This document shows positions 35,096 through 42,929 of a stretch of 64,000 nt of DNA, piece after piece (position 1 is the stretch's first letter; every line of letters starts with the position of its first letter). The notes beneath the pieces were generated by a model. The model was not told where the DNA came from. It worked only from the letters and a program-made list of their open reading frames with translations, and searched no databases. The stretch is from Butyrivibrio sp. NC2002 (GTDB taxonomy: Bacteria > Bacillota > Clostridia > Lachnospirales > Lachnospiraceae): the NCBI RefSeq assembly GCF_000702265.1, contig NZ_JNKZ01000010.1, positions 119,414 through 183,413 on the forward strand, read 5' to 3'. The translations under genes were made by a program, and so were the position numbers.

Positions 35096-36620
35096 TAATA
35101 AATGTTACATCGCAATTGATTTAAAATCGTTCTATGCCTCCGTCGAATGTCAGGATCGAAACAGGGATCCGCTGACTACAAACCTGGTGGTTGCCGACAG
35201 ATCGAGGACAGAGAAAACGATATGCCTTGCAGTTTCGCCATCCCTGAAAAAGTGGGGAATACCAGGAAGAGCAAGGCTTTTTGAAGTTGAGCAGAGACTT
35301 AAAGAGGTAAATGAGGAGAGAAGGAGAAAAGCACCGGGAGGTCAGTTTACAGGGGAATCCGATGATGACGCACAGCTTCTTCTTCATCCTGAATATAAGA
35401 TATCTTATGTGGCTGCAGTGCCTAGAATGGCGAGATATATGGAGATAAGCACTAAAATATATCAGATATATCTTAAGTATATCGCGCCCGAGGATATCCA
35501 TGTTTATTCAATCGATGAGGTTTTCATGGATGTGACGTCATACCTTGGAACCTACGGGAAGACACCAAAAGAGCTGGCAATGATGATGATCTTGGACGTT
35601 CTTGATGCGACGGGGATAACAGCGACAGCCGGGATCGGGACCAATCTCTATCTTGCAAAAGTAGCTATGGACATCGTTGCCAAGCATGTTGAAGCAGATG
35701 AAAACGGCGTAAGGATAGCTGAACTTGATGAAATAAGCTACAGAGAAAAGCTGTGGGAGCACACACCTCTGACCGATTTTTGGAGAGTTGGAAGGGGATA
35801 TTCCAAAAAGCTTGCCGGATTTGGGATTTACACAATGGGGGATGTTGCCAGATGTAGTCTGGGCGGAGAACATGATTTTTTAAATGAAGACCTTCTATAC
35901 AAGACATTTGGCATAAATGCTGAGCTTCTGATAGATCATGCATGGGGCTATGAGCCTTGCACAATGGAGCTGGTAAAGGCATATAAGCCTGAAAATAACA
36001 GTATCAGTCAGGGACAGGTGCTTCATTGTCCATATACCTGTGACAAGGCCAGGATCATAGTAAGAGAGATGGCAGATGCGCTCGCAATGCAGCTTCTTGA
36101 GGATAAAAAGGTAACAGACCAGATAGTTCTTACGGTTGGGTACGACATTGAGAGCCTTAAGGATCCACAGATAAGAAAACAATATAAGGGCAGGATAACA
36201 ACTGATTATTACGGGAGAAAAGTGCCCGAGCATGCTCATGGAAGTGCTAATTTGGAGAGCTTTTCAGCGCTCAGCGGGGACATCATAGATGCTGCGCTCA
36301 GCATTTTTGACGAACATGTAAATCCTATCCTTCTTGTAAGGCGCATAAACATAGTTGCAGGCCACATCCTTGACGTGGATACTGCGAAAAAGGCCAGCCG
36401 GGAGAGCTATGAGCAGCTTTCTCTTTTCGAAGATTATACACAAAAAGAGGAACATAAGAAACAAAAGGAAGAAAAAGATGCAAAGATGCTGGCACTTCAG
36501 GAAGCTACACTGGAAATCCAAAAGCGCTTTGGGAAAAATGCGATCATAAAAGGTACTTCCATGGAGGAGGGCGCTACCGGAATGGACAGAAACAGGCAAA
36601 TTGGCGGCCATAAAGCTTGA
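35088..36620 (+). CDS. Y-family DNA polymerase (UmuC/UvrX type)
   Basis: 510 residues. It is a translesion polymerase. The catalytic acids are Asp11 in IAIDLKSFYASVEC and Asp143/Glu144 in YSIDEVFMDVT. The thumb HhH region (about 215-240) and little finger are present, followed by a Lys/Glu-rich tail. Compared with DinB it has the longer insert of the Gram-positive UvrX/YqjW group, which usually pairs with YolD, as here. It overlaps the deaminase-like gene by 8 bp. No LexA box of the GAAC-N4-GTTC type was seen upstream of the operon. Confidence 0.93.
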   Translation: MSDNKCYIAIDLKSFYASVECQDRNRDPLTTNLVVADRSRTEKTICLAVSPSLKKWGIPGRARLFEVEQRLKEVNEERRRKAPGGQFTGESDDDAQLLLHPEYKISYVAAVPRMARYMEISTKIYQIYLKYIAPEDIHVYSIDEVFMDVTSYLGTYGKTPKELAMMMILDVLDATGITATAGIGTNLYLAKVAMDIVAKHVEADENGVRIAELDEISYREKLWEHTPLTDFWRVGRGYSKKLAGFGIYTMGDVARCSLGGEHDFLNEDLLYKTFGINAELLIDHAWGYEPCTMELVKAYKPENNSISQGQVLHCPYTCDKARIIVREMADALAMQLLEDKKVTDQIVLTVGYDIESLKDPQIRKQYKGRITTDYYGRKVPEHAHGSANLESFSALSGDIIDAALSIFDEHVNPILLVRRINIVAGHILDVDTAKKASRESYEQLSLFEDYTQKEEHKKQKEEKDAKMLALQEATLEIQKRFGKNAIIKGTSMEEGATGMDRNRQIGGHKA

Positions 36621-36678
36621 AAACATAACGTGTGTGAAATATCAGGGCCATATTTTTATATGGCTTAAACGAGGAAAT

Positions 36679-37101
36679 ATGGGCAAATACGATGATATTA
36701 TAAATTGCAAAAGGCCGGTATCGGGAAAATACCCTCAGATGCCTCTGGAGAACAGGGCGGCTCAGTTTGCACCATTTGCTGCGCTTACCGGATATGACGA
36801 TGCTGTTGCGGAGACGGCACGACTAACGGATAAAAAGGCAGAGCTTTCTGAGGATTTAAGGCAGGAACTGGACAGAAAGATATCTGAAATCACAGCTATG
36901 CTGGATAGCGGCAAAAAAGTCACTATATCTGCGGAATACTTCGAAGAAGACAGCTTAAAAGAGGGTGGCAAGTATGTAACAAAGCAGGGAATGATCAAAA
37001 GAGTTGACATGTACCGCAGGCAGATTCTTTTTAATGATAAAAGCAGTATTGCGATAGATGATATAGCCAGCATAAATGTGGCAGACTTTTTTGATGAGTA
37101 G
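36679..37101 (+). CDS. YolD-like protein, partner of the Y-family polymerase
   Basis: 140 residues from the ATG at 36679 with GAGGA just upstream; the frame opens earlier at 36601. The YolD-type N-terminus MGKYDDIINCKRPVSGKYPQ continues with the block RAAQFAPFAALTGYDDAVAE, and the C-terminal beta-rich half ends in a KSSIAIDDIASIN block. YolD proteins are encoded next to UvrX-type polymerases and may regulate them as UmuD does. It lies 58 bp behind the polymerase gene. Confidence 0.88.
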   Translation: MGKYDDIINCKRPVSGKYPQMPLENRAAQFAPFAALTGYDDAVAETARLTDKKAELSEDLRQELDRKISEITAMLDSGKKVTISAEYFEEDSLKEGGKYVTKQGMIKRVDMYRRQILFNDKSSIAIDDIASINVADFFDE

Positions 37102-37102
37102 A

Positions 37103-37126
37103 GTGTTGGACATTTGTTGGACTTGA
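37103..37126 (+). repeat. 24-bp direct repeat, left copy
   Basis: Starts GTGTTGGACATTTG. An identical 24-base copy is at 39678-39701. It begins two bases behind the yolD stop codon. The two copies bracket the satellite, the phase-variable promoter and the secreted-protein gene. Confidence 0.7.
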
Positions 37127-37185
37127 GCTTCCACAGATTATGAGGAACTAAGAAGTTCGGCATTACCTGAAGGGAAATCTTTCAA

Positions 37186-37476
37186 TTCTTGCGGACGATT
37201 CCTGCTTTTTCGAATTCTTCAAAAGCAACAAGTCCCCGTGATTTCAAGGCAACTTGGGGCTTTTCCCGCTCCGCGACGCTGTGAGAAAAAGTGGAAAAGC
37301 AACAAGTCATGCTATTTTCATATATACTTGTGGCTTTTTGCCCTTGCCGCAAGAAGAATTCGATAAGTCATCGCATCTCCGAATTCATCAAAAGCAACAA
37401 GTCCCCGTGATTTCGAGGCAACTTGTTGCTTTTTCCGCTCCGCGACGCTGTGAGAAAAAGATCAAAAGCAACAAGT
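37186..37476. repeat. 169-bp hairpin satellite, inverted copy
   Basis: After the left arm of hairpin C (37186-37200), AAAAGCAACAAGT recurs at 37221, 37295, 37390 and 37464. The first three are each matched by ACTTG(T/G)(T/G)GCTTTT (37252, 37326, 37421). The word CGCTCCGCGACGCTGTGAG recurs at 37268 and 37436, giving a period of 168-169 bp. The same unit in the opposite orientation forms the array at 60132-60545. Confidence 0.75.
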
Positions 37477-37821
37477 CTGTCCGAGTAATGGTTTGAAAAG
37501 TACATACAATTCAATAACAAAAAGGCAGAAAATGTAATCACATGCCTAGATAATGATTGCACACCTCTGTTTTTATGAGTGAAAAGATAATAAGTATGCC
37601 CGAAAAGCTGATAAATACTGGGTTTAATCCATTGCGTCAAAAAAATCGAATAAATTTCTAAAATTCTTAAACATTTCTAAAGTTAGCTTCCTCAAAAACG
37701 GATAAAATTATGCTAAAAGGGTTTTCGGAAGCATTGAAAATTCAAGTGTTGCGACGTATTAATTAAATTATAAAAAAAGTATAAAAATAATGTGAGTAGC
37801 TTTGAATTGTCAGATAGCATA
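37477..37821. other. Noncoding region
   Basis: AT-rich sequence between the satellite and the secreted-protein promoter. No believable gene or hairpin was found. Confidence 0.4.
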
Positions 37822-37849
37822 TTGACTTTTCTGGGGGGGGTGATACAAT
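37822..37849 (+). promoter_or_regulatory. Promoter with G8 tract in the spacer (phase-variation candidate)
   Basis: TTGACT (37822-37827) and TACAAT (37844-37849) flank a 16-bp spacer that contains eight G (37833-37840) and ends in TGA, giving an extended -10. Gain or loss of one G changes the spacer to 17 or 15 bp. The downstream leader to the gene at 38050 is about 195 bases. Confidence 0.65.
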
Positions 37850-38049
37850 TCGAATTGTCACGTAGTTCATTACGAACGCAAGATTTAATCGTATCCGTGG
37901 TCGATTTCGAGTTTATGAAAAATACCTGTAAATTCTTGGGTTTTAGTCTAAAAAACTCTGACCAAAATGATTAGTAGTCATGTTACGGTTACATCTTCGA
38001 AGGTATGAGCTAATCAAAGAAAAGTCACTTTATGATGGAGGTAAAGAGA

Positions 38050-39444
38050 ATGAAGCATTTTTCTAGAATTGGTGCAGCAGCACTTGCCCTTGCACTATCT
38101 GTAACTTTCGTTACACCTACTACTGTTTTGGCTGCGACAGAAACAAAAAGAGAATTAAATTATAACTATGAATATGAAGATGATAGCGATCTGATTGAGA
38201 GTAGTAGGACAGTTGTTGGTACTTATTCTGATGATGAAGAGGGATATGACGCTATGCGTGCTGCTGCGAAAGCGAACGGTTGGGTAACCTCGACATATAG
38301 TAATGGTTTAATACGTGCTTTTTATGATGATGATGAAGATAAGGCGTATTATTGGAATAAAGGTTATTATGGTGATGATGATGATGATTATCATTTTATA
38401 GTGACGTATACAACATATACAAATATAGCAACAGGAGTAACTAGTACATCAGAGGGTGATGTAAACAAAAGGTATTCTTCTGATTCTGCCGATTATCATA
38501 AGATTCAATCCAGTATCAAAATTAAGAAGGGCGAAACAACATATCTTTGTGTACCACTTAAAAATGGAGATACAGAAATAAAGAATGTTAAGTCTAAGAA
38601 AAAATCTGTTTTTACAGCTAAGTCATATAGCAAGATGGGTTCTGTGTATTCTACAGCCAATATAGCTAATATTGAAGAAGAGAAGAATGCTGATGGTACT
38701 TATACAATTTTCTATTACAATTCACTTGGAGAGAAGATTGTTGTAGGTAACAGTAAAGACAGTGATATAGAAAGCAAAATCAAAAATACAAATGGTTCCT
38801 CTGCATATAAATATATTAAGCTTGTAGCTAAGAAAGCCGGAAAAGGTAAGCTTACATATAATATCTTTAACAAGAATGGCGTTAAGACAGGAACAGCTTC
38901 GATCACAGTATATGTACAGGATGATACTTCTGTACTTAAGACCTTTACATTTGCTGGAAAATCTTTACTTTCTGACTATAGTGCTAACAACAATCTGAAT
39001 TTTGGCAAGAAGGAAACGGATACATTGTGGAATGTGTCTACTAAAGGAAAAGGTAAGCTTGTAGTAAAGGCTAACAAAAATTATAAAATTACGAAAATTG
39101 AAGTCGGTAAGTTATATACAGAAACAAAAGCTTACGCAGATGGAAAAGGAACATATACAACAACATCTCATACAGTAGATGGAAAAGATGTTACATATAA
39201 TTATACACCAGTTAAGTCCGGAAAGAAAATAAAGCTTAGCAAGGTATGCTATTATGACACTGATCTTAATTATGCTAATGATGAGTATGGCAACAAGAGT
39301 TCTTATACTGATGGTACTAATAGCAGAACTACAAACATTAGTGGTCTTTATGCACCTACATACATCAGGGTCACATATTACGACAAGATTACTAAGACTT
39401 ACGGAGTAACAGGAGCAACTATTTATTATAAAGCAAAGAAGTAA
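38050..39444 (+). CDS. Secreted protein with Ig-like repeats, unknown function
   Basis: 464 residues from the ATG at 38050, which has GGAGGT 7-8 bases upstream. The signal peptide is MKHFSRIGAAALALALSVTF with a cut after about residue 29 (VLAATE). The first mature part is Asp/Tyr-rich. The middle (about 155-290) looks like a bacterial Ig-like beta-sandwich ending GTASITVYV, followed by a second Lys/Tyr/Thr-rich beta domain. It has no sortase motif, lipobox or catalytic motif. It is likely released or loosely bound to the surface; adhesion or substrate binding is a guess. Base composition is AT-richer than the neighbours. Expression may be phase variable. Confidence 0.8.
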   Translation: MKHFSRIGAAALALALSVTFVTPTTVLAATETKRELNYNYEYEDDSDLIESSRTVVGTYSDDEEGYDAMRAAAKANGWVTSTYSNGLIRAFYDDDEDKAYYWNKGYYGDDDDDYHFIVTYTTYTNIATGVTSTSEGDVNKRYSSDSADYHKIQSSIKIKKGETTYLCVPLKNGDTEIKNVKSKKKSVFTAKSYSKMGSVYSTANIANIEEEKNADGTYTIFYYNSLGEKIVVGNSKDSDIESKIKNTNGSSAYKYIKLVAKKAGKGKLTYNIFNKNGVKTGTASITVYVQDDTSVLKTFTFAGKSLLSDYSANNNLNFGKKETDTLWNVSTKGKGKLVVKANKNYKITKIEVGKLYTETKAYADGKGTYTTTSHTVDGKDVTYNYTPVKSGKKIKLSKVCYYDTDLNYANDEYGNKSSYTDGTNSRTTNISGLYAPTYIRVTYYDKITKTYGVTGATIYYKAKK

Positions 39445-39570
39445 AATGTCTGTTGTTAACAGATAAACAATAGCGTTTACATTCAAGTATACTCATATTG
39501 GTTTTTCCACCAACATTAATTGAGCCCGTGACAAAGTTTAATTTTTGAAAGGTATACTTGATGTGATATA

Positions 39571-39600
39571 TGCCCGGAGCAGCTGCTCCGGGCATTTTTT
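39571..39600 (+). terminator. Terminator of the secreted-protein gene
   Basis: TGCCCGGAGC/GCTCCGGGCA stem with T6, 126 bp behind the stop codon. Confidence 0.9.
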
Positions 39601-39677
39601 ATTACATACGAGGAAATTGCTTTCCTATGATATAAAAAACGTTCCGCTAAGGATTTTGTGTACCAGGTTTCTTAATC

Positions 39678-39701
39678 GTGTTGGACATTTGTTGGACTTG
39701 A
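39678..39701 (+). repeat. 24-bp direct repeat, right copy
   Basis: Identical to 37103-37126. It stands 78 bp before the small secreted peptide gene. Confidence 0.7.
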
Positions 39702-39779
39702 CTTCGTATACTTAATTCATCAAATCGAAAAAACAATGAAATAAAGATACATAAAACAATGATTGAGGGGGAAATGACA

Positions 39780-39929
39780 ATGAACAGTATTAAGAAAATG
39801 GTTGTAACAGTACTTATTTGTGGAGTTGTTTTGGGAATAGCAGGACGTGTTGCGGATCATGTTGTGAATGCAGCAGATACTCCTGCTCACAGCTATTATG
39901 TAGGGGTTTGGGCTGATATTTACAAATAA
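39780..39929 (+). CDS. Small secreted peptide precursor (49 aa)
   Basis: The start codon has GAGGGGGA 8 bases upstream (a second ATG at 39774 is too close to it). The product has a basic MNSIKK start, a hydrophobic core VVTVLICGVVLGIAG (residues 8-22) and a short exported part ending YYVGVWADIYK. It resembles a signal-peptide-bearing peptide precursor such as a pheromone, but no receptor gene of the Rgg/PlcR type is adjacent. No family is recognised. Confidence 0.5.
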   Translation: MNSIKKMVVTVLICGVVLGIAGRVADHVVNAADTPAHSYYVGVWADIYK

Positions 39930-40058
39930 TAATTGTTGAATGATCAAAATCAAATGGAGAGAGTGATGTGCGTAAAACAAGTAGTAAAAGGATTTGGGCA
40001 GAATAATTTCTCCGATAGTTTTTGCCCTTATTGATATAAAGATACAAAAAACGAAAAT

Positions 40059-40126
40059 AAACCGCAAATAGACCTTTTTCATGTGGAGTACTTCACATAT
40101 AATGTAAGAGGTAATTTGCGGTTTTT
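40059..40126. terminator. Long hairpin with 11-bp stem
   Basis: AAACCGCAAAT (40059-40069) pairs with ATTTGCGGTTT (40114-40124), followed by TT. The loop holds a small TGTG..CACA hairpin. It could terminate the peptide transcript about 130 bp downstream of its gene. Confidence 0.6.
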
Positions 40127-40153
40127 GTTTGTTATGAAAGGGCTGCGCAAATA

Positions 40154-40735
40154 ATGAATTTTCTGGGAAAAGAGGTAGCTTACAAGTGGTTTACCAAAGA
40201 AGTCAGGGATGACATCATAACCTGGCAGCTTGAGAACGGTAGAACGCTTGATGACACGGTAAAAGCATATTGTGATATAGAAAAGTATGGCAAGGCAATA
40301 TTGGAGTCTGATTTGTTTGCCAAGGGTTTTGAACAGAGCCACCACAAGGTAACGACCGTTGGCGGGCATACCCTTCATGTCGTATTTACTGCCTTGGAAG
40401 CGGCCTATGAGAGACAGAAAAGAGAAGAGTCTGTAAACATTGAATATGTTGTTCAGGCCTGTCTTTTACATGATCTGGGAATAATAGGCCGCTATGAGAA
40501 GTATGCAAATAATCTGATTTGCTGCTTCAGGCATCCTGTAGATTCCGGGAAAATAATAAATGATCTGTTTCCGGGAACAGCAAATGAGGTCACTAATGCA
40601 GTGGAGAGGCACATGTTTCCTGCGACGATCATTCCGCCAACATCCGTGACCGGACTCATACTAATAAAGGCAGATAAAAGCGCTTCACTTAAAGAAACCA
40701 GTATTTTAAGGCGCAAAGAAGTAGTGCTTGCATGA
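40154..40735 (+). CDS. HD-domain phosphohydrolase
   Basis: 193 residues. It contains a conventional HD metal site: His in GGHTLHVVFTALEA, the HD pair in ACLLHDLGIIGRY, and HMFP plus KADKSAS, the distal Asp region. It probably hydrolyses a phosphate ester or nucleotide; the substrate is unknown. It is convergent with the NifX-SlyD gene across a shared terminator. Confidence 0.85.
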   Translation: MNFLGKEVAYKWFTKEVRDDIITWQLENGRTLDDTVKAYCDIEKYGKAILESDLFAKGFEQSHHKVTTVGGHTLHVVFTALEAAYERQKREESVNIEYVVQACLLHDLGIIGRYEKYANNLICCFRHPVDSGKIINDLFPGTANEVTNAVERHMFPATIIPPTSVTGLILIKADKSASLKETSILRRKEVVLA

Positions 40736-40751
40736 TGAAGATAAGCATAAT

Positions 40752-40790
40752 AAAGAGCATCCGCAATGATGATCATTGCGGATGCTCTTT
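40752..40790. terminator. Bidirectional terminator
   Basis: An 18-bp perfect stem AAAGAGCATCCGCAATGA/TCATTGCGGATGCTCTTT between convergent genes, with T runs on both strands. Confidence 0.9.
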
Positions 40791-41732
40791 TTACTTAACG
40801 GCTACAAGCTCGATCTCGAAATTGAGTTCCTTGCCGGCCATTTCATGGTTTGCATCAAAAGTGATGTTTGTATCATCCTTTGCTACAACTCTAACAGGAA
40901 TAGGTCTTCCGTATGCATCCTGAAGATATACTTCCTGTCCGGCTTCGAGGTTTTCTGAACCGGGCATTTCCTTTATTTCCACAGTAAAGATAGCGGCAGG
41001 ATCTGCTTCGCCATAGGCTTCCTCAGGCATAAGGTGAATTTTTACCTTTTCGCCTACTTCCATGTTGGCAACCGCAGCGTCAAATCCGTGGATCATCATT
41101 CCTGCACCGCAGATAAATTCAAGCGGCTTTCCTCTGTCATAAGATGAATCAAACTGTGTTCCATCGTTGAAAGTGCCGATATAGTGAGTGCTGCAGATTT
41201 TTCCGGCATTTTTGCCTTCAACAGTAGGCTGCGTATGGCAACCGGCACATCCTGCACAGCCTCCCTCAGCGCAACCACCTTCTTCGCAGCCGCCGCATGA
41301 CTCTTCATCACTATCACCGTGTCCGCCACATGCGTGTTCTTCTTCTGAGTGGTGTCCGCATGAATGACCATCTTCGTGGTCGCCGCAAGTATGACCTTCG
41401 CCGTGATGGTCGCAGTTAACACCTGTGCTTTCAAGCTCTCCTGCAAGATAAGAATTAACAACGTCATCAGTATTTCCGGAAGCTCCTGCAAATACTTCAA
41501 TATTATTTTCGTTAAGGGCAGACATAGCACCGCCGCCGATACCGCCACAGATAAGCACATCTATATTGTTATCACCAAGCAGAGTAGCAAGTGCGCCGTG
41601 TCCGCTTCCGTTTGAATTCATGATCTCGGAAGAAACAACCTTGTTATCCTCTACTTCATAGATCTTGAATTCCTGTGTATGTCCAAAGTGCTGAAACACT
41701 TCACCGTTTTCGTAAGTAACTGCAATCTTCAT
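40791..41732 (-). CDS. NifX-like domain fused to SlyD-type FKBP prolyl isomerase through a Cys/His-rich linker
   Basis: 313 residues from the ATG at 41732, which has GGAGG upstream. Residues 1-105 match the dinitrogenase Fe-Mo cofactor/NifX fold (MKIAVTYENGEVFQHFGHTQ, LICGGIGGGAMSAL). Residues about 108-168 form a linker packed with His, Cys, Asp and Glu (CDHHGEGHTCGDHEDGHSCG, CGGCEEGGCAEGGCAGCAGC). Residues about 170-313 are a SlyD-like FKBP with the insert-in-flap domain and NHEMAGKELNFEIELVAVK. SlyD delivers nickel and folds proteins, so metal trafficking is plausible. The fusion order is unusual. Confidence 0.85.
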   Translation of the reverse strand: MKIAVTYENGEVFQHFGHTQEFKIYEVEDNKVVSSEIMNSNGSGHGALATLLGDNNIDVLICGGIGGGAMSALNENNIEVFAGASGNTDDVVNSYLAGELESTGVNCDHHGEGHTCGDHEDGHSCGHHSEEEHACGGHGDSDEESCGGCEEGGCAEGGCAGCAGCHTQPTVEGKNAGKICSTHYIGTFNDGTQFDSSYDRGKPLEFICGAGMMIHGFDAAVANMEVGEKVKIHLMPEEAYGEADPAAIFTVEIKEMPGSENLEAGQEVYLQDAYGRPIPVRVVAKDDTNITFDANHEMAGKELNFEIELVAVK

Positions 41733-41921
41733 TTTTGACCTCCATCTTGAGCATGAAAATTCGTGGATTTCATGCCGTTTTCCTATCAAGGTGCCATATA
41801 AGTATCCAATGGCACATGTAAATTCCATTATATAGTAGAAATTTTTTTAGTCAAATGCAGAAAATATAGTAAAATAACAGTCGAAAAGAGGAATAAATAT
41901 CTGACAATTAAGGGAAATAAA

Positions 41922-42794
41922 ATGATAAAACTGTTGAATGAATACCTAAAAGAACGGTTTGGCTGCAAGGTATATAAACTGGCCCTAAACGGCGGCTTTA
42001 CATGCCCGAATCGCGATGGGAAGATAGATACCCAAGGCTGCATCTTCTGTTCGGCAGGTGGAAGCGGAGATTTTGCGGAAAGCCCTGATATGACGATCCA
42101 TGAGCAGATCGAGAGTGGGAAAAAGCGCGTAGAAAAAAAGATAAAAAACGGCAAATACATCGCATATTTTCAAGCTTATACCGGAACGTATGCTCCAATA
42201 GATAAATTAAGAAAGCTGTACTATGATGCGGTTTCTCATCCTGATATAGTGGCGATATCAATTGCTACAAGACCGGACTGTCTTCCGCCGGAAGTACTTG
42301 ATCTTTTATCAGAAATCAGGCAGATTAAGCCCGTGTGGATAGAGCTGGGACTTCAGACAATCCATGAAAAAAGCGCCAAATACATAAGAAGAGGCTATAA
42401 ATTATCTGTGTATGACGAAGCGATAAAAGAGCTGAAAAAGCGACAAATTGAAGTGATAACGCATGTTATCATAGGCCTTCCGGGTGAGACTGTAAGTGAC
42501 ATGACAGAAACCGTCAAATATGTCTGCAATGCAGGAACAGATGGAATAAAGCTACAACTTTTACACATTTTGAAAAATACAGATCTGGCAATAGACTATG
42601 AGCAGGGACTTGTACATGCCCTTAGTGAAGATGAATACATAGATATATTAAAGGAATGTACCAAAGTAATACCTGAAAATGTCATCGTCCACAGACTGAC
42701 TGGCGACGGAGATAAAAAAATCCTAATTGCGCCTATGTGGAGTGGAAATAAGAAACATGTCTGGAATCGGATACAAAAAGAGGTATTGGTGTGA
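41922..42794 (+). CDS. Radical SAM protein, YhcC family (TIGR01212)
   Basis: 290 residues. The radical SAM cysteines are in FTCPNRDGKIDTQGCIFCS, with the wide spacing of this family. Then come FQAYTGTYAP, SIATRPDCL, WIELGLQT and GLPGETVSDM. The reaction is not firmly known. It precedes the flotillin gene on the same strand with a 135-bp gap. An AAGGGA ribosome site precedes the ATG. Confidence 0.92.
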   Translation: MIKLLNEYLKERFGCKVYKLALNGGFTCPNRDGKIDTQGCIFCSAGGSGDFAESPDMTIHEQIESGKKRVEKKIKNGKYIAYFQAYTGTYAPIDKLRKLYYDAVSHPDIVAISIATRPDCLPPEVLDLLSEIRQIKPVWIELGLQTIHEKSAKYIRRGYKLSVYDEAIKELKKRQIEVITHVIIGLPGETVSDMTETVKYVCNAGTDGIKLQLLHILKNTDLAIDYEQGLVHALSEDEYIDILKECTKVIPENVIVHRLTGDGDKKILIAPMWSGNKKHVWNRIQKEVLV

Positions 42795-42929
42795 CAATTC
42801 ACAGAAAATGCGAAATATAACTTTACAATATTCTCTTTTGTGTATATATTCGTATGGTTAAAAAATCTACAATATGACTATGCAAAGATTATTGCAGAGG
42901 GAACAATAATCCCGGAAAGGAAGGCATTT

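Noticed and set aside
32642..36620. RADAR defence system
   Set aside because: The deaminase-like protein has a different C-terminal domain and no RdrA-type ATPase gene is adjacent.
37792..37974. 60-residue ORF covering the G8 tract
   Set aside because: It overlaps a good promoter, has no ribosome site, and its product resembles nothing; phase variation is more likely transcriptional.
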